Shown piece by piece: positions 7,631 through 15,811 of a DNA stretch of 64,000 nucleotides (positions are counted from its first letter, which is position 1; each line of letters starts with the position of its first letter). Location of the stretch: assembly GCA_021811435.1 (NCBI GenBank), contig JAJZOR010000001.1:78541-142540 (forward strand), read 5' to 3'. The DNA comes from Microcaldota archaeon (GTDB lineage Archaea > Micrarchaeota > Micrarchaeia > Micrarchaeales > Micrarchaeaceae). Under the pieces are notes generated by a model. It had not been told where the DNA came from. It searched no databases and saw nothing but the letters and a program-made list of their open reading frames with translations. A program made the position numbers and the translations under genes.

Positions 7631-8851
7631 CTACGGCGCCTTCTGCGACAGGTACTCGAGGGCGTCCTTCAGCACCTTCTCCTTGGCCGAGGTTTCGGAG
7701 AGTATGTTGAAGAGTTCGTGGAAATCAAGCTTGCCATCGAACTTGGCATCCTTCAGCTTCGCGGCGAGCATGCTCATGCCCAGCTCCCTTATTGACAGTT
7801 CGCCCATCCTGCCCTCCCTTAGTTCCTCTATGCCTCTCTCGGCCTCCGGATTCTTCAGACCGGATGAGTCCATTTCAAGGAAGGCGCTCTGGGCGTATTT
7901 CATGCTAAGCGTATGGAATGGCATATCGCTGGACGAGAAACCGTCGCGGACCGAGCCCTCGAAGTATATCTTGATTATCGGCTTCGTGCCCACCGAACGC
8001 AATGCCTTGTCTATCTCGGCCTCCGCCGCGGCAAGGAGATCCTTTGGAGTCGCGCCGTCGGCCCTTATGCGCCTTACCATGAAAGGCCTTGAATGTATAC
8101 GCTCGAACGTATAGCTCCCGTCCTTCGTATCGAACACTATGAACCCCTTGCTCCCCTGCTCGCCCTCCTTCAGCTGGGTCAGCACTGTGCTGCCAGGTAT
8201 GAGCAGCTTCTTTGAGTGGACATGCGCCTCGACCATGTTGTGGATGTGGCCGTTAACGTACAGGTCGAAACCGTCCGGCAGATCGCTGTAATGTATGAAC
8301 TCCTGGCTGAATGGCAGTAACTCGTAGGTAGACTGGTGGAACATGAATATGTTGAACGCGCCGGATACGGGCTTTGGGGCCAACTGGGCGAGCCGCTCCT
8401 TTACCCTCTCCTCTGACAGGCCGCCTAGACCGAACACGGCTACCTTCTCGTTGCCTTTCTGCAGTATAGTGATGGCCTCGCTGGTATCGACCAAGAGGCC
8501 CGCAAGGCCGAGTATCCCGAGCGCATTCTCCTTGCCTTCCGAGGTCCTTTCATGCGTACCTGGTATGGCCACTATGGGCACGTCGGTATAAGCCTTGCTT
8601 TCAGCGCCTGAACCGCTTATGAACCCCACAACCTTCGCGCCCCACTCCTTGTGGGAGAGCTCCCTGAATATGTTTATGGCCTGCGCTATAGTCTCCGGCT
8701 TGGGCGCGCGCTTGTCGAACACATCGCCCGGGATGAGCAGCGCGTCGGCCATGCCCGAAGCGGTCTCAAGCGCCTCCTTCGCCTGTGCGTAAGCGTCCTC
8801 CGAGAACCTCTCATATCCGATGTGCAGGTCCGATACTATTCCTATCTTCAT
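7631..8851 (-). CDS. mre11: Mre11-like DNA repair nuclease (calcineurin-type phosphoesterase)
   Basis: A 406-residue metallophosphoesterase resembling archaeal Mre11, which processes DNA ends at double-strand breaks with Rad50. It has the motifs DLHIG, PGDVFD, FMFHQST and GHIH in order. The third motif, usually GNHD, reads GTHE, so a conserved metal-binding Asn is replaced by Thr. The segment after it (ERTSEGKENALGIL) is Mre11-like. The ATG at 8851 is preceded by TTGATAGG; another ATG lies six codons upstream. No rad50, herA or nurA gene is adjacent. Confidence 0.75.
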   Translation of the reverse strand: MKIGIVSDLHIGYERFSEDAYAQAKEALETASGMADALLIPGDVFDKRAPKPETIAQAINIFRELSHKEWGAKVVGFISGSGAESKAYTDVPIVAIPGTHERTSEGKENALGILGLAGLLVDTSEAITILQKGNEKVAVFGLGGLSEERVKERLAQLAPKPVSGAFNIFMFHQSTYELLPFSQEFIHYSDLPDGFDLYVNGHIHNMVEAHVHSKKLLIPGSTVLTQLKEGEQGSKGFIVFDTKDGSYTFERIHSRPFMVRRIRADGATPKDLLAAAEAEIDKALRSVGTKPIIKIYFEGSVRDGFSSSDMPFHTLSMKYAQSAFLEMDSSGLKNPEAERGIEELREGRMGELSIRELGMSMLAAKLKDAKFDGKLDFHELFNILSETSAKEKVLKDALEYLSQKAP

Positions 8852-8925
8852 CCTATCAACAATTTGCATTTTAGAGGTTTACACATGGATTAATGCCTGA
8901 ATAAACATGTGACATGACTGCAAGC

Positions 8926-9037
8926 TCAGCACATTGATATTACCGTGCCGTTGGCCTCTGTCACGCCTATCGTCTTGCCGCGATATACGCCAGTTGCTGA
9001 ACCGATAACGGTTGGCGCGTTCGCTGAAAGTGGGTAG
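8926..9037 (-). pseudogene. C-terminal fragment of a surface-type protein
   Basis: An open stretch on the minus strand reads SANAPTVIGSATGVYRGKT followed by IGVTEANGTVISMC and a stop. The Gly/Thr/Ala-rich composition and codon choice look like the end of an exported protein. No start or upstream domain is present, because the DHH gene begins directly beyond it. It is probably a leftover of a rearranged gene, and this is weakly supported. Confidence 0.25.
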
Positions 9038-10054
9038 TTACCTGTGATATATATGATTGAATTGTCCCTTTACCTTACGTATTATCATTTCGTTGAACTC
9101 GTCAACGAACTCCTGCGCGTTATCTGCGTTGCCGCCGTAAGCGCCTGCGGCGCAGGGATGCCCGCCGCCCGAGCCGGATATTATAGGCGCCAGCTCCTGC
9201 AGCATCCTGCCCAGGTGGATTCCGTAGGTCTTGTCGAGCGGGGGCCTGAGCCTCGCAGAGAAGGACACCTCCTTCCCGCCGCCGGATTGGAAAAGGGCGA
9301 CGTCCGCGCCTATCCTTATCGCGTTGTCCGCCGCTACATTAGCCCTCCCGCGCGATACGCCGAATACGAACAGCAGTCCGGCGCGCACAACCACGGTGCC
9401 GCTCATAAGGTCTTCTATCATATCGGCCCTGGTTTCGGGATCCGCTATGTGGCCCATGCTGTCAAGCATCTCCTGATAATCCACCTTCGCCGTGCGCAGC
9501 AGCTCGCCGATCTGTATGAAAGTTCGTGCATCTGCGTTCTTGAGCTCTGCCGAGTCCGATATTATGCCTGCGAGTATGAGCTTCGCAACGCGGGGCTCCA
9601 CCCGCATGCCCAGCTTCTTCATCAGCTCGTAGACTATGCTTGCAGCCGAGTTGTATCCCTCGTCGTTGAAAACAGAAACGTTGTCCGAACTTATCTCTGT
9701 AGGAGCATGATGGTCTATTATTATGACAGGGCCGCGGAACGCCTCCAGCCTCTGCCTGAACCCCCCGCACTCGGCAAAATTGTTCGCGTCAAGGAGTATG
9801 ACTGCCTCTGCATCGGATGGGAACTCGCTGCCTATCGCCACAGACCCGTATCCCTCCCTCTTCATCACGCGCGCAGCCGTGGACGAGATAGGATCGGAGG
9901 TCGCTATGGCGGGGTGATCAAAAAAATTGGATAGAGCCATGGCAGATGCCGCTGAATCGATGTCCGCCCTTGAATGGAAAGTGAGTGTGACTATGCTGTG
10001 CTTGTACCTCCACAGCACCGCGGCGAGCTCCTCAATGCTATTTATGGCTATCAT
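9038..10054 (-). CDS. DHH-family phosphoesterase (NrnA/RecJ-like)
   Basis: A 338-residue protein of the DHH/DHHA1 superfamily, manganese-dependent enzymes that cleave small phosphoesters such as oligoribonucleotides or pAp. Visible motifs are HSRADIDS (motif I), LLDANN (II), IIIDHHAPT (the DHH motif) and, near the C-terminus, the DHHA1 signature GSGGGHPCAAGAYG. The length and absence of extra domains favour an NrnA-like nano-RNase or phosphatase over RecJ. It is the last gene of a run nuoA-B-C-D-pfdB-DHH, 10 bases after prefoldin. Confidence 0.85.
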   Translation of the reverse strand: MIAINSIEELAAVLWRYKHSIVTLTFHSRADIDSAASAMALSNFFDHPAIATSDPISSTAARVMKREGYGSVAIGSEFPSDAEAVILLDANNFAECGGFRQRLEAFRGPVIIIDHHAPTEISSDNVSVFNDEGYNSAASIVYELMKKLGMRVEPRVAKLILAGIISDSAELKNADARTFIQIGELLRTAKVDYQEMLDSMGHIADPETRADMIEDLMSGTVVVRAGLLFVFGVSRGRANVAADNAIRIGADVALFQSGGGKEVSFSARLRPPLDKTYGIHLGRMLQELAPIISGSGGGHPCAAGAYGGNADNAQEFVDEFNEMIIRKVKGQFNHIYHR

Positions 10055-10064
10055 GCGACACAGC

Positions 10065-10403
10065 TTACTGACCCGCTGCCTTCAGTTCATTGGTTATATC
10101 GGCCCTGAGCGACTGCTCCCTCTTCGATAGCTCATCATACTGCTTGCTCAGTATGGAGAGCCGCATCTCCGTGGAGTCCTGCTTCTCCTTTATGTCCTTG
10201 ATCGCGGCCTCCTTTGTCAACTCGACTATAGCGCCGCCCACTGCATAGAAGACCTTGCCGGTTGATTTTTCCAGCGACTCCATCGCATCCTTGAGCTCGG
10301 CCTTCTGGCCGGCGAACTGCTCCCTCTGCATGGTAAGCGCCTGCAGCTGCTCCTGTATCATCTGGTAGTCCCTCGTGATTTTTTCTAGCTGCTCTTTTTC
10401 CAT
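10065..10403 (-). CDS. pfdB: Prefoldin subunit beta
   Basis: A 112-residue protein made of two long coiled-coil helices around a short hairpin centre (STGKVFYAVGGAIVELTK), the prefoldin beta pattern. Prefoldin is a jellyfish-shaped hexamer that hands unfolded proteins to the thermosome, whose gene end opens this window. The ATG at 10403 follows AGTGATCC at three bases; an upstream in-frame ATG at 10433 lacks a site and would overlap nuoD. Confidence 0.9.
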   Translation of the reverse strand: MEKEQLEKITRDYQMIQEQLQALTMQREQFAGQKAELKDAMESLEKSTGKVFYAVGGAIVELTKEAAIKDIKEKQDSTEMRLSILSKQYDELSKREQSLRADITNELKAAGQ

Positions 10404-10429
10404 AGGATCACTTGATAATCGCGAATCGT

Positions 10430-11527
10430 TCATCTGTCTATCTCGGCGAGCACTAGGTCGAGGCTCCCCATTATCGCGAAGATGTCAGCGAACTTGACGC
10501 CGTCGCACAGCTTTGAAAGCACAGAGAGGTTTATGAAAGTGGGCGACCTGAGCGATATCCTGTAAGGCCTCTGCTTGTCTGGTATCATGTATATGAGTCC
10601 CTCGCCCCTCGGCAGCTCCCTCCTGGCTATCACGGTGTCAGGCTTCGCTGCCGGCCCTATGAGCTTGACAGGGGCGCCCAGCACGTCGGCGTTCTCAGGC
10701 ATCATAGAGAGGCACTGCCGTATTATCCTTGTGCTCTGGAGTATCTCCTCGTATCTGACCCTGTACCTGTCGAAGGAGTCGCCGTTGCGCATGACCGGGA
10801 TGTCGAACTTCAGCTTGTCGTAAACGTAGTACGGCTGCGACTTCCTGACGTCCTCCCTAACGCCGGAGGCCCTGAGGACCGGCCCGGAAACGCCGTAGTT
10901 GATTGCGTCATCCCTGCTCAGCGCGCCGACGCCCTTGGTCCTGTCCAGGAAGACCTCGTTCTTGTCCAGAATCTCTAGGTATTCCGGCATCGTCTTGTCT
11001 ATATAGTCTATGAGAGCAGTCGCCCTCTCCTTGAAGTCCTTGGGCAGCGGCTGGTATAGCCCTCCAAGCCTCATGTTCACATAGAACATCCTGCTGCCTG
11101 AGACGTCCTCCAGCAGCTTTATTACCTTGGACCTGTCGCGGAACGCCCACATGAAAGTAGTGAACATCTGGCCAAGGTCGCTCGCCAGCGTGCCCATCCA
11201 GAGCAGGTGGCTGGCTATCCTCTGGAACTCCAGAAGCATGACGCGCGCGTATTGGGCGCCCTCCTTTACCGGAACGCCCATCGCCTGCTCGACCGCGGCC
11301 ACGTACAGCTCGTCCCATGCCAGCGGGGCTATGTAATCGAGCTTCTCCATGTATGACGGGCTCTGCATGTACATCCTGGTCTCGCACAGCTTCTCCACTC
11401 CCCTGTGCAGGAAACCTATGTGGGGCTCGACCAGCTTCACGGTATCGCCATCGACATCCACGACTAGGCGCAGCACGCCGTGAGTGCTCGGATGCACCGG
11501 CCCTACGTTTATCCTTACGACAGCCAT
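10430..11527 (-). CDS. nuoD: Complex I subunit NuoD (49 kDa)
   Basis: A 365-residue core subunit of the quinone-reducing arm of complex I, related to the large subunit of NiFe hydrogenases. It shows the family start NVGPVHPSTHGVLRL, EPHIGFLHRGVEKL, and a C-terminus rich in conserved residues (GDLD-like MGSLDLVLAEIDR). The quinone-binding His in HPSTHG is present. Its ATG overlaps the nuoC stop (TGATG), so translation is probably coupled. Confidence 0.95.
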   Translation of the reverse strand: MAVVRINVGPVHPSTHGVLRLVVDVDGDTVKLVEPHIGFLHRGVEKLCETRMYMQSPSYMEKLDYIAPLAWDELYVAAVEQAMGVPVKEGAQYARVMLLEFQRIASHLLWMGTLASDLGQMFTTFMWAFRDRSKVIKLLEDVSGSRMFYVNMRLGGLYQPLPKDFKERATALIDYIDKTMPEYLEILDKNEVFLDRTKGVGALSRDDAINYGVSGPVLRASGVREDVRKSQPYYVYDKLKFDIPVMRNGDSFDRYRVRYEEILQSTRIIRQCLSMMPENADVLGAPVKLIGPAAKPDTVIARRELPRGEGLIYMIPDKQRPYRISLRSPTFINLSVLSKLCDGVKFADIFAIMGSLDLVLAEIDR

Positions 11528-11898
11528 CAAATAGCCTTCTTGTAGTCCTTGCCCCATGCGAAGCTCTTCCTCAGCGGGAACTCGGTGCCGTTCCACTCTT
11601 CGAGCAGCAGCCGCTTTATCTCCCTCCCGTTTATCCTTATGCCGAACATCTCGCAGAGTTCGCGCTCGTACCAGTCCGCAGCCTTGTACAGGTGTATAAG
11701 CGTGTCTATCGAAGGGTCGCTCGGGTCGAGCTTCACCTTTAGGACTTCCATCTGCTTGTTGGCGGTGTTGTAAAGCACGTACACTACCTCCAAGTGCGTG
11801 ACATAGTCGACTGCGGTTATCTTGTTCAGATAGTCAAACCCGCTCGCCTTCATGTCTCTGCATGTTTTCACTAACGCTTCTTTCGTTATTTCCTGCAA
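11527..11898 (-). CDS. nuoC: Complex I subunit NuoC (30 kDa)
   Basis: A 123-residue short NuoC, part of the peripheral arm. It contains ITAVDY, LIHLYKAADWYERELCEMFG and the final EFPLRKSF motif. A TTG at 11898 is chosen because AGGTGG lies six bases before it; a GTG at 11907 would use the same bases as its own ribosome site. With either start the gene overlaps the end of nuoB by more than 60 bases, which is unusually long. Confidence 0.93.
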   Translation of the reverse strand: MQEITKEALVKTCRDMKASGFDYLNKITAVDYVTHLEVVYVLYNTANKQMEVLKVKLDPSDPSIDTLIHLYKAADWYERELCEMFGIRINGREIKRLLLEEWNGTEFPLRKSFAWGKDYKKAI

Positions 11899-12511
11899 CC
11901 CTACCACCTATCTTATCCTGCAGCTTCATGAGCGCGCCGAAGAGGTTCTCCGGCTTCGGCGGGCATCCGCATGCGTAAACGTCAACCGGCAGCACCTGGT
12001 CTATGCCCTGCACTATGTTGTAGCTCTCCCACCAGGGGCCGCCCGATGTCGCGCATTCCCCGTATGCCACCACGTACTTTGGGGATGCCATCTGCTCGTA
12101 GAGCCTCTTTATCCTGGGAACCATCGACTTGGTCACCCAGCCAGCAACTATCATCACGTCGCACTGCCTTGGGGTGCCACGGAAAAGCAGGTAGCCCTTG
12201 CGCTCCGCGTCTATCCTTGACGCGCCGAAGTCCATCAGCTCTATCGCGCAGCAGGCCAGGCCGAACTGAAGCGGCCACAGCGAGTTGGTGCGGCTCCACT
12301 GCACCACATCCTTGGCCAGCGGGGTCAGCTTGGACAGGTCGCTGAGCTTGGCGAACACAGCATTCACTGGCGTCTTGGAATCTGTCTGCTTCGCCGAGTC
12401 GACAAGGAGCTTGGTCATCTCCTTCTCGGCGTTCATGAACTGCTCCACAGTGTACGGGGCATTGGGCACCTTGCGCGACAGGCCCTGCATGGCCTCTGCA
12501 TCGTCAGACAT
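11834..12511 (-). CDS. nuoB: Complex I subunit NuoB (iron-sulphur cluster N2)
   Basis: A 225-residue subunit that holds the last 4Fe-4S cluster, next to the quinone site. The four Cys ligands are visible in ACCAIE, GECATSGG and ACGCPPKPE. About 60 residues precede the conserved domain, and a tail of about 28 residues follows it, read in overlap with nuoC. The ATG at 12511 follows AGTGATAGCG and overlaps the nuoA stop by eight bases. Confidence 0.95.
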   Translation of the reverse strand: MSDDAEAMQGLSRKVPNAPYTVEQFMNAEKEMTKLLVDSAKQTDSKTPVNAVFAKLSDLSKLTPLAKDVVQWSRTNSLWPLQFGLACCAIELMDFGASRIDAERKGYLLFRGTPRQCDVMIVAGWVTKSMVPRIKRLYEQMASPKYVVAYGECATSGGPWWESYNIVQGIDQVLPVDVYACGCPPKPENLFGALMKLQDKIGGRVAGNNERSVSENMQRHEGERV

Positions 12512-12860
12512 CGCTATCACTTATGAATTTGTAGGATATAAGGCCAAAGACCATGGCCACGACCATTAGTCCCATCATTTCAAGCCCGGAGTAGTAGCTG
12601 ACGTACCTGGCCACAGATGCCCAGAGCAGCACGACCACGGAGATTATCTCGAAGGGTAGGAACATGGCGAATATCGGCAGGTACTCTATCTGCACGATTA
12701 GACTGCTGCCTATGGTATCCTCTGCGCTCTCGTACGGCGCGTTCTTCACTGCGTTTTCGGGCAGCTTCTTCCTCATCAGAACCGAGGTTAGCAGGAGCGA
12801 GTAGGGAATGAAAAGCGCCATCACTATGAATATGATCAATGCCAGGTAGTTATATAGCAT
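12504..12860 (-). CDS. nuoA: Complex I subunit NuoA
   Basis: A 118-residue membrane subunit with three hydrophobic helices and the conserved loop APYESAEDTIGSS (usually YECG-x-P). It is the first gene of the nuoABCD cluster; GGTGCACAG precedes its ATG. The remaining membrane subunits are encoded separately at 33933-40798. Confidence 0.92.
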   Translation of the reverse strand: MLYNYLALIIFIVMALFIPYSLLLTSVLMRKKLPENAVKNAPYESAEDTIGSSLIVQIEYLPIFAMFLPFEIISVVVLLWASVARYVSYYSGLEMMGLMVVAMVFGLISYKFISDSDV

Positions 12861-12977
12861 CTGTGCACCGCCTAGATATGTCGTTGAATCTTTATATTAG
12901 TTGCCGTTCTAATTTAGTCTTCGGCTTCAAACCGCGCCAAAATGCGGTCATTGCGCGGCGCAGCACCAGTGTGTCGG

Positions 12978-13787
12978 ATGCTTTTCGTTTATTCGAGCGA
13001 GGATGCGGTATCTATAGGGGTAGCGGACGAGCTGAAGAGCATGCTTGGCATGGAGCATGACATGGAGATAGACGGGAACATGCATTTCAGACAGGGCGAG
13101 GGCATTGAGATGCTCGAGGTGGGCACCAGCCTTGTGGAGGCCGATTACGTAGAAAGGCTTGTGAATGCTGATTTCATAGTGTTCCTCAGCAAGCACAGAA
13201 GCGCCAAGGGGATTCCTGCATTCACCGTGCATTCCGAAGGCAACTGGGGCGACGCTGCGGAACTCGGAGGGCGGCCAAATGAGCTCGGCATGGCCGCGCC
13301 CTTACAGATGGCGCGCTTCCTGGGAGCGCTGCGCGATGCCGCGGCGGAGGCGGGGAGCGATGTGCCGGTAGTATACGAGGCGACGCACCACGGACCGCTG
13401 CTGAAGACGCCGTCGTTCTTCGCCGAGCTCGGAGGCAACGACGAGGCGATGGGCAGCACAGCGCTGAGAAGCGTGCTGGCGGACGCTGCCGAGCGGTTCG
13501 TGCACGACAAGGGCGGTCCCAAGCCGAACGGCAAGATAGCCATATATATAGGCGGCATGCACTATGCAAGACGCGCGACAGAGTTGGCTATGGGCAAGGG
13601 ATACGCATTCGCGCACATAATGCCCAAGTATTACGTGGACAGGACAGGTATGCTGGCGCAGGCCGCATCCAGGTCCGACGGCAAACCGGAAATCGCGTTG
13701 ATAGAGTGGAAAAGCATAAATGCTGATAAGAGGAATAAGGTAACGAGTAAGCTCGAAGAGCTCGGTCTTGATTATGAGAGGGTATAA
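12978..13787 (+). CDS. dtdA: D-aminoacyl-tRNA deacylase, archaeal DtdA
   Basis: Hydrolyses D-amino acids wrongly attached to tRNA. The 269-residue protein has the DtdA signatures FLSKHRSAKGIPAFTVH, EGNWG, YEATHHGP and IGGMHYARR; His residues in these motifs resemble those of peptidyl-tRNA hydrolase-like folds that bind zinc. ATG at 12978 follows GTGTCGG; an upstream ATG at 12942 has no site. It overlaps the following surface-protein gene by 14 bases. Confidence 0.9.
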   Translation: MLFVYSSEDAVSIGVADELKSMLGMEHDMEIDGNMHFRQGEGIEMLEVGTSLVEADYVERLVNADFIVFLSKHRSAKGIPAFTVHSEGNWGDAAELGGRPNELGMAAPLQMARFLGALRDAAAEAGSDVPVVYEATHHGPLLKTPSFFAELGGNDEAMGSTALRSVLADAAERFVHDKGGPKPNGKIAIYIGGMHYARRATELAMGKGYAFAHIMPKYYVDRTGMLAQAASRSDGKPEIALIEWKSINADKRNKVTSKLEELGLDYERV

Positions 13788-15807
13788 TCCTGCTGCTGTG
13801 CTGGTCGCGCTAATCGCGCTGGCCGCGCTGGCCGCGCAGTCAGGGGCCACTTACTGGTTCCAGAGCGGGGCTAGGGGATCTACCAATGCCTATTACAACA
13901 CCGGGGCGAGCGTGCAGATACAGACCATAGCGCCGCAGAACGTCAGCTCCGGCTCGTTCGGCTATTGGATAGGCGAAACCATCTCGAACGGCGCGTTCAT
14001 ACAGGCGGGCTACGTCGTGCCGAACGAGAGCGGCTACTACCCCACCAACTGCACTGTCGGATCCGGCGCGAACGCAACATGCTCGAAGGGCATCTACCTT
14101 TCAAAGGGCGAGCCAGCCTGGTTCTGGGAATATTTCCCTAGCACGGGCAACAGGAGCGCATTCTACGGCAGCTACGGCCCCACCGGTTCTGCAGGAAGCA
14201 ACGGGACTTTCAACACCTACTCATTCAAGGCGAACGGGAACGTGTGGGACGTCTATTTTGACCAGCAGCTGATAGGCAGCGTCGACCTTGGGGCCCCTGG
14301 ATCCGGCGCGAACGCGCCTGAGGCCATAGCCGAGTACGCCGACACTGAAACCAACTCTACGTTAATGAAGACCGTGCAATTCAAGGATGCGGCATACTAC
14401 AGCAGCACAGGGCAGCTCAGGCTCATGCCTACAGGCTATGCTTACGTCAGCTACGGGAGGGGGAGCGAGACATCGCTGAAGAACCTGTACGGTGTGGCAG
14501 AAGTTGGGCAGTACGTCGATTATTTCGAGGTCGGTTCTGCTGTCAGCGTGCCGCCTGATTCCGCGCAGCTGTGGAGCCTCGGATATGAGCTCAGGGTATC
14601 ATCCAGCGTGGGCAACACAAGCAGCACGGCCAACTATAGCGCCTACTCCAATGTGAAGATAAGCATGCCTGCGGTCGTCAATGTGTTGCCCGGAGTCAGG
14701 GAGACGTTCGAGGGATGGAAGGGATCCGGGCTGGGCTCGTACACAGGCAACATGACAAGCGCAGTCATAAGCATGTACGGCAACATAACCGAGACGGCCG
14801 TCTGGCAGGAGCAGTACGGCCTCAATGTAAGCTCGCAGTACCCAGGCGTATTGGACGTGCCAGGCGGCGTGTGGTACGACGCCGGATCTGTGGCGCGCTT
14901 TTACGTCAACCAGAGCCTGCTGCCGATAAGCTATGGCGAGCGGGCGGTTTTCGAGGGATGGAGCACCAAAAGCAATTCCACACTTGGCGAGGTTACTATG
15001 CATGGCCCGACTAACGTGACGGCTTACTGGACGACGCAGTATCTTGTGAACGCCACGAGCGTTTACGGCAACACCATAGGATCCGGATGGTATGGCTACA
15101 ACAGCCTGGTCGCCATCAGCGTGGATACCGTCACGGTCCCGATAAGCCAGTACAGCAGGATGGAATTCAGCGGATGGAGCAACGGGAACCAGAGCACGCT
15201 CTTCAACACAAAGGTGACAGCGCCCATATTGGTGCACACCACTTATCAAGAGCAGTACCTGGTGAATTTCACGGCGACAGACTCATACGGCAACAGGATA
15301 AGCCCTGACTATTTCGTGCTGTCGAACCAGATTGTCGATGGTTCTGCGTTCATTTACGCCAATAGGCAGTATGAGCTGCAGTACGCAGTGTTCAAAGGCG
15401 CAAGGATCGGTATAAACAGCACCGTGAGGGCGTATGCGCCAGAGTCCATTAACTCGCAACTGCCCGTCTACAACGTCACCATATCGGCAGAAAGCTGGCT
15501 GGGGCAGCCCGTCAATGCGAGCATAAACGTCACGTTCGCTAACGGCACCAGGCGGATATCTTACCTCGGACCTACGGGCGAGACGAAGTTCGCCGACGTC
15601 CCCTACGGGACTGTCAGCGGCAGCATAAACTACTTCTTTGTGACCGAGAAGGTCGGGCTCATAGGCGGCGAGAACGAGAAGCTCAATTTCATAACGCCTG
15701 GGGCCATCGGCGCTATAGTGCTGACGATAATCGCGATAGCGCTTACGGTCAGGGCGCTGCTCAAGATCGAGCGGGAGCACAACAAGTGGCGCGCTAGGAA
15801 GACGTGA
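13774..15807 (+). CDS. Large cell-surface protein with FxGW repeats and C-terminal anchor
   Basis: A 677-residue exported protein. A signal peptide (about residues 6-24) is followed by a Gly/Ser/Asn/Tyr-rich ectodomain with dozens of N-x-S/T sequons. The middle has three tandem units of about 80-90 residues, each with F-E/S-GW (VRETFEGWKG, RAVFEGWSTK, RMEFSGWSNG) and an Ala/Thr-Tyr-W-x-x-QY ending. These resemble the beta-strand-rich InlB-type B repeats of bacterial surface proteins. A membrane helix near residues 637-657 and a short basic tail (KIEREHNKWRARK) close it. A surface-layer or adhesion role is plausible, not shown. Confidence 0.75.
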   Translation: MRGYNPAAVLVALIALAALAAQSGATYWFQSGARGSTNAYYNTGASVQIQTIAPQNVSSGSFGYWIGETISNGAFIQAGYVVPNESGYYPTNCTVGSGANATCSKGIYLSKGEPAWFWEYFPSTGNRSAFYGSYGPTGSAGSNGTFNTYSFKANGNVWDVYFDQQLIGSVDLGAPGSGANAPEAIAEYADTETNSTLMKTVQFKDAAYYSSTGQLRLMPTGYAYVSYGRGSETSLKNLYGVAEVGQYVDYFEVGSAVSVPPDSAQLWSLGYELRVSSSVGNTSSTANYSAYSNVKISMPAVVNVLPGVRETFEGWKGSGLGSYTGNMTSAVISMYGNITETAVWQEQYGLNVSSQYPGVLDVPGGVWYDAGSVARFYVNQSLLPISYGERAVFEGWSTKSNSTLGEVTMHGPTNVTAYWTTQYLVNATSVYGNTIGSGWYGYNSLVAISVDTVTVPISQYSRMEFSGWSNGNQSTLFNTKVTAPILVHTTYQEQYLVNFTATDSYGNRISPDYFVLSNQIVDGSAFIYANRQYELQYAVFKGARIGINSTVRAYAPESINSQLPVYNVTISAESWLGQPVNASINVTFANGTRRISYLGPTGETKFADVPYGTVSGSINYFFVTEKVGLIGGENEKLNFITPGAIGAIVLTIIAIALTVRALLKIEREHNKWRARKT

Positions 15808-15811
15808 TAGC

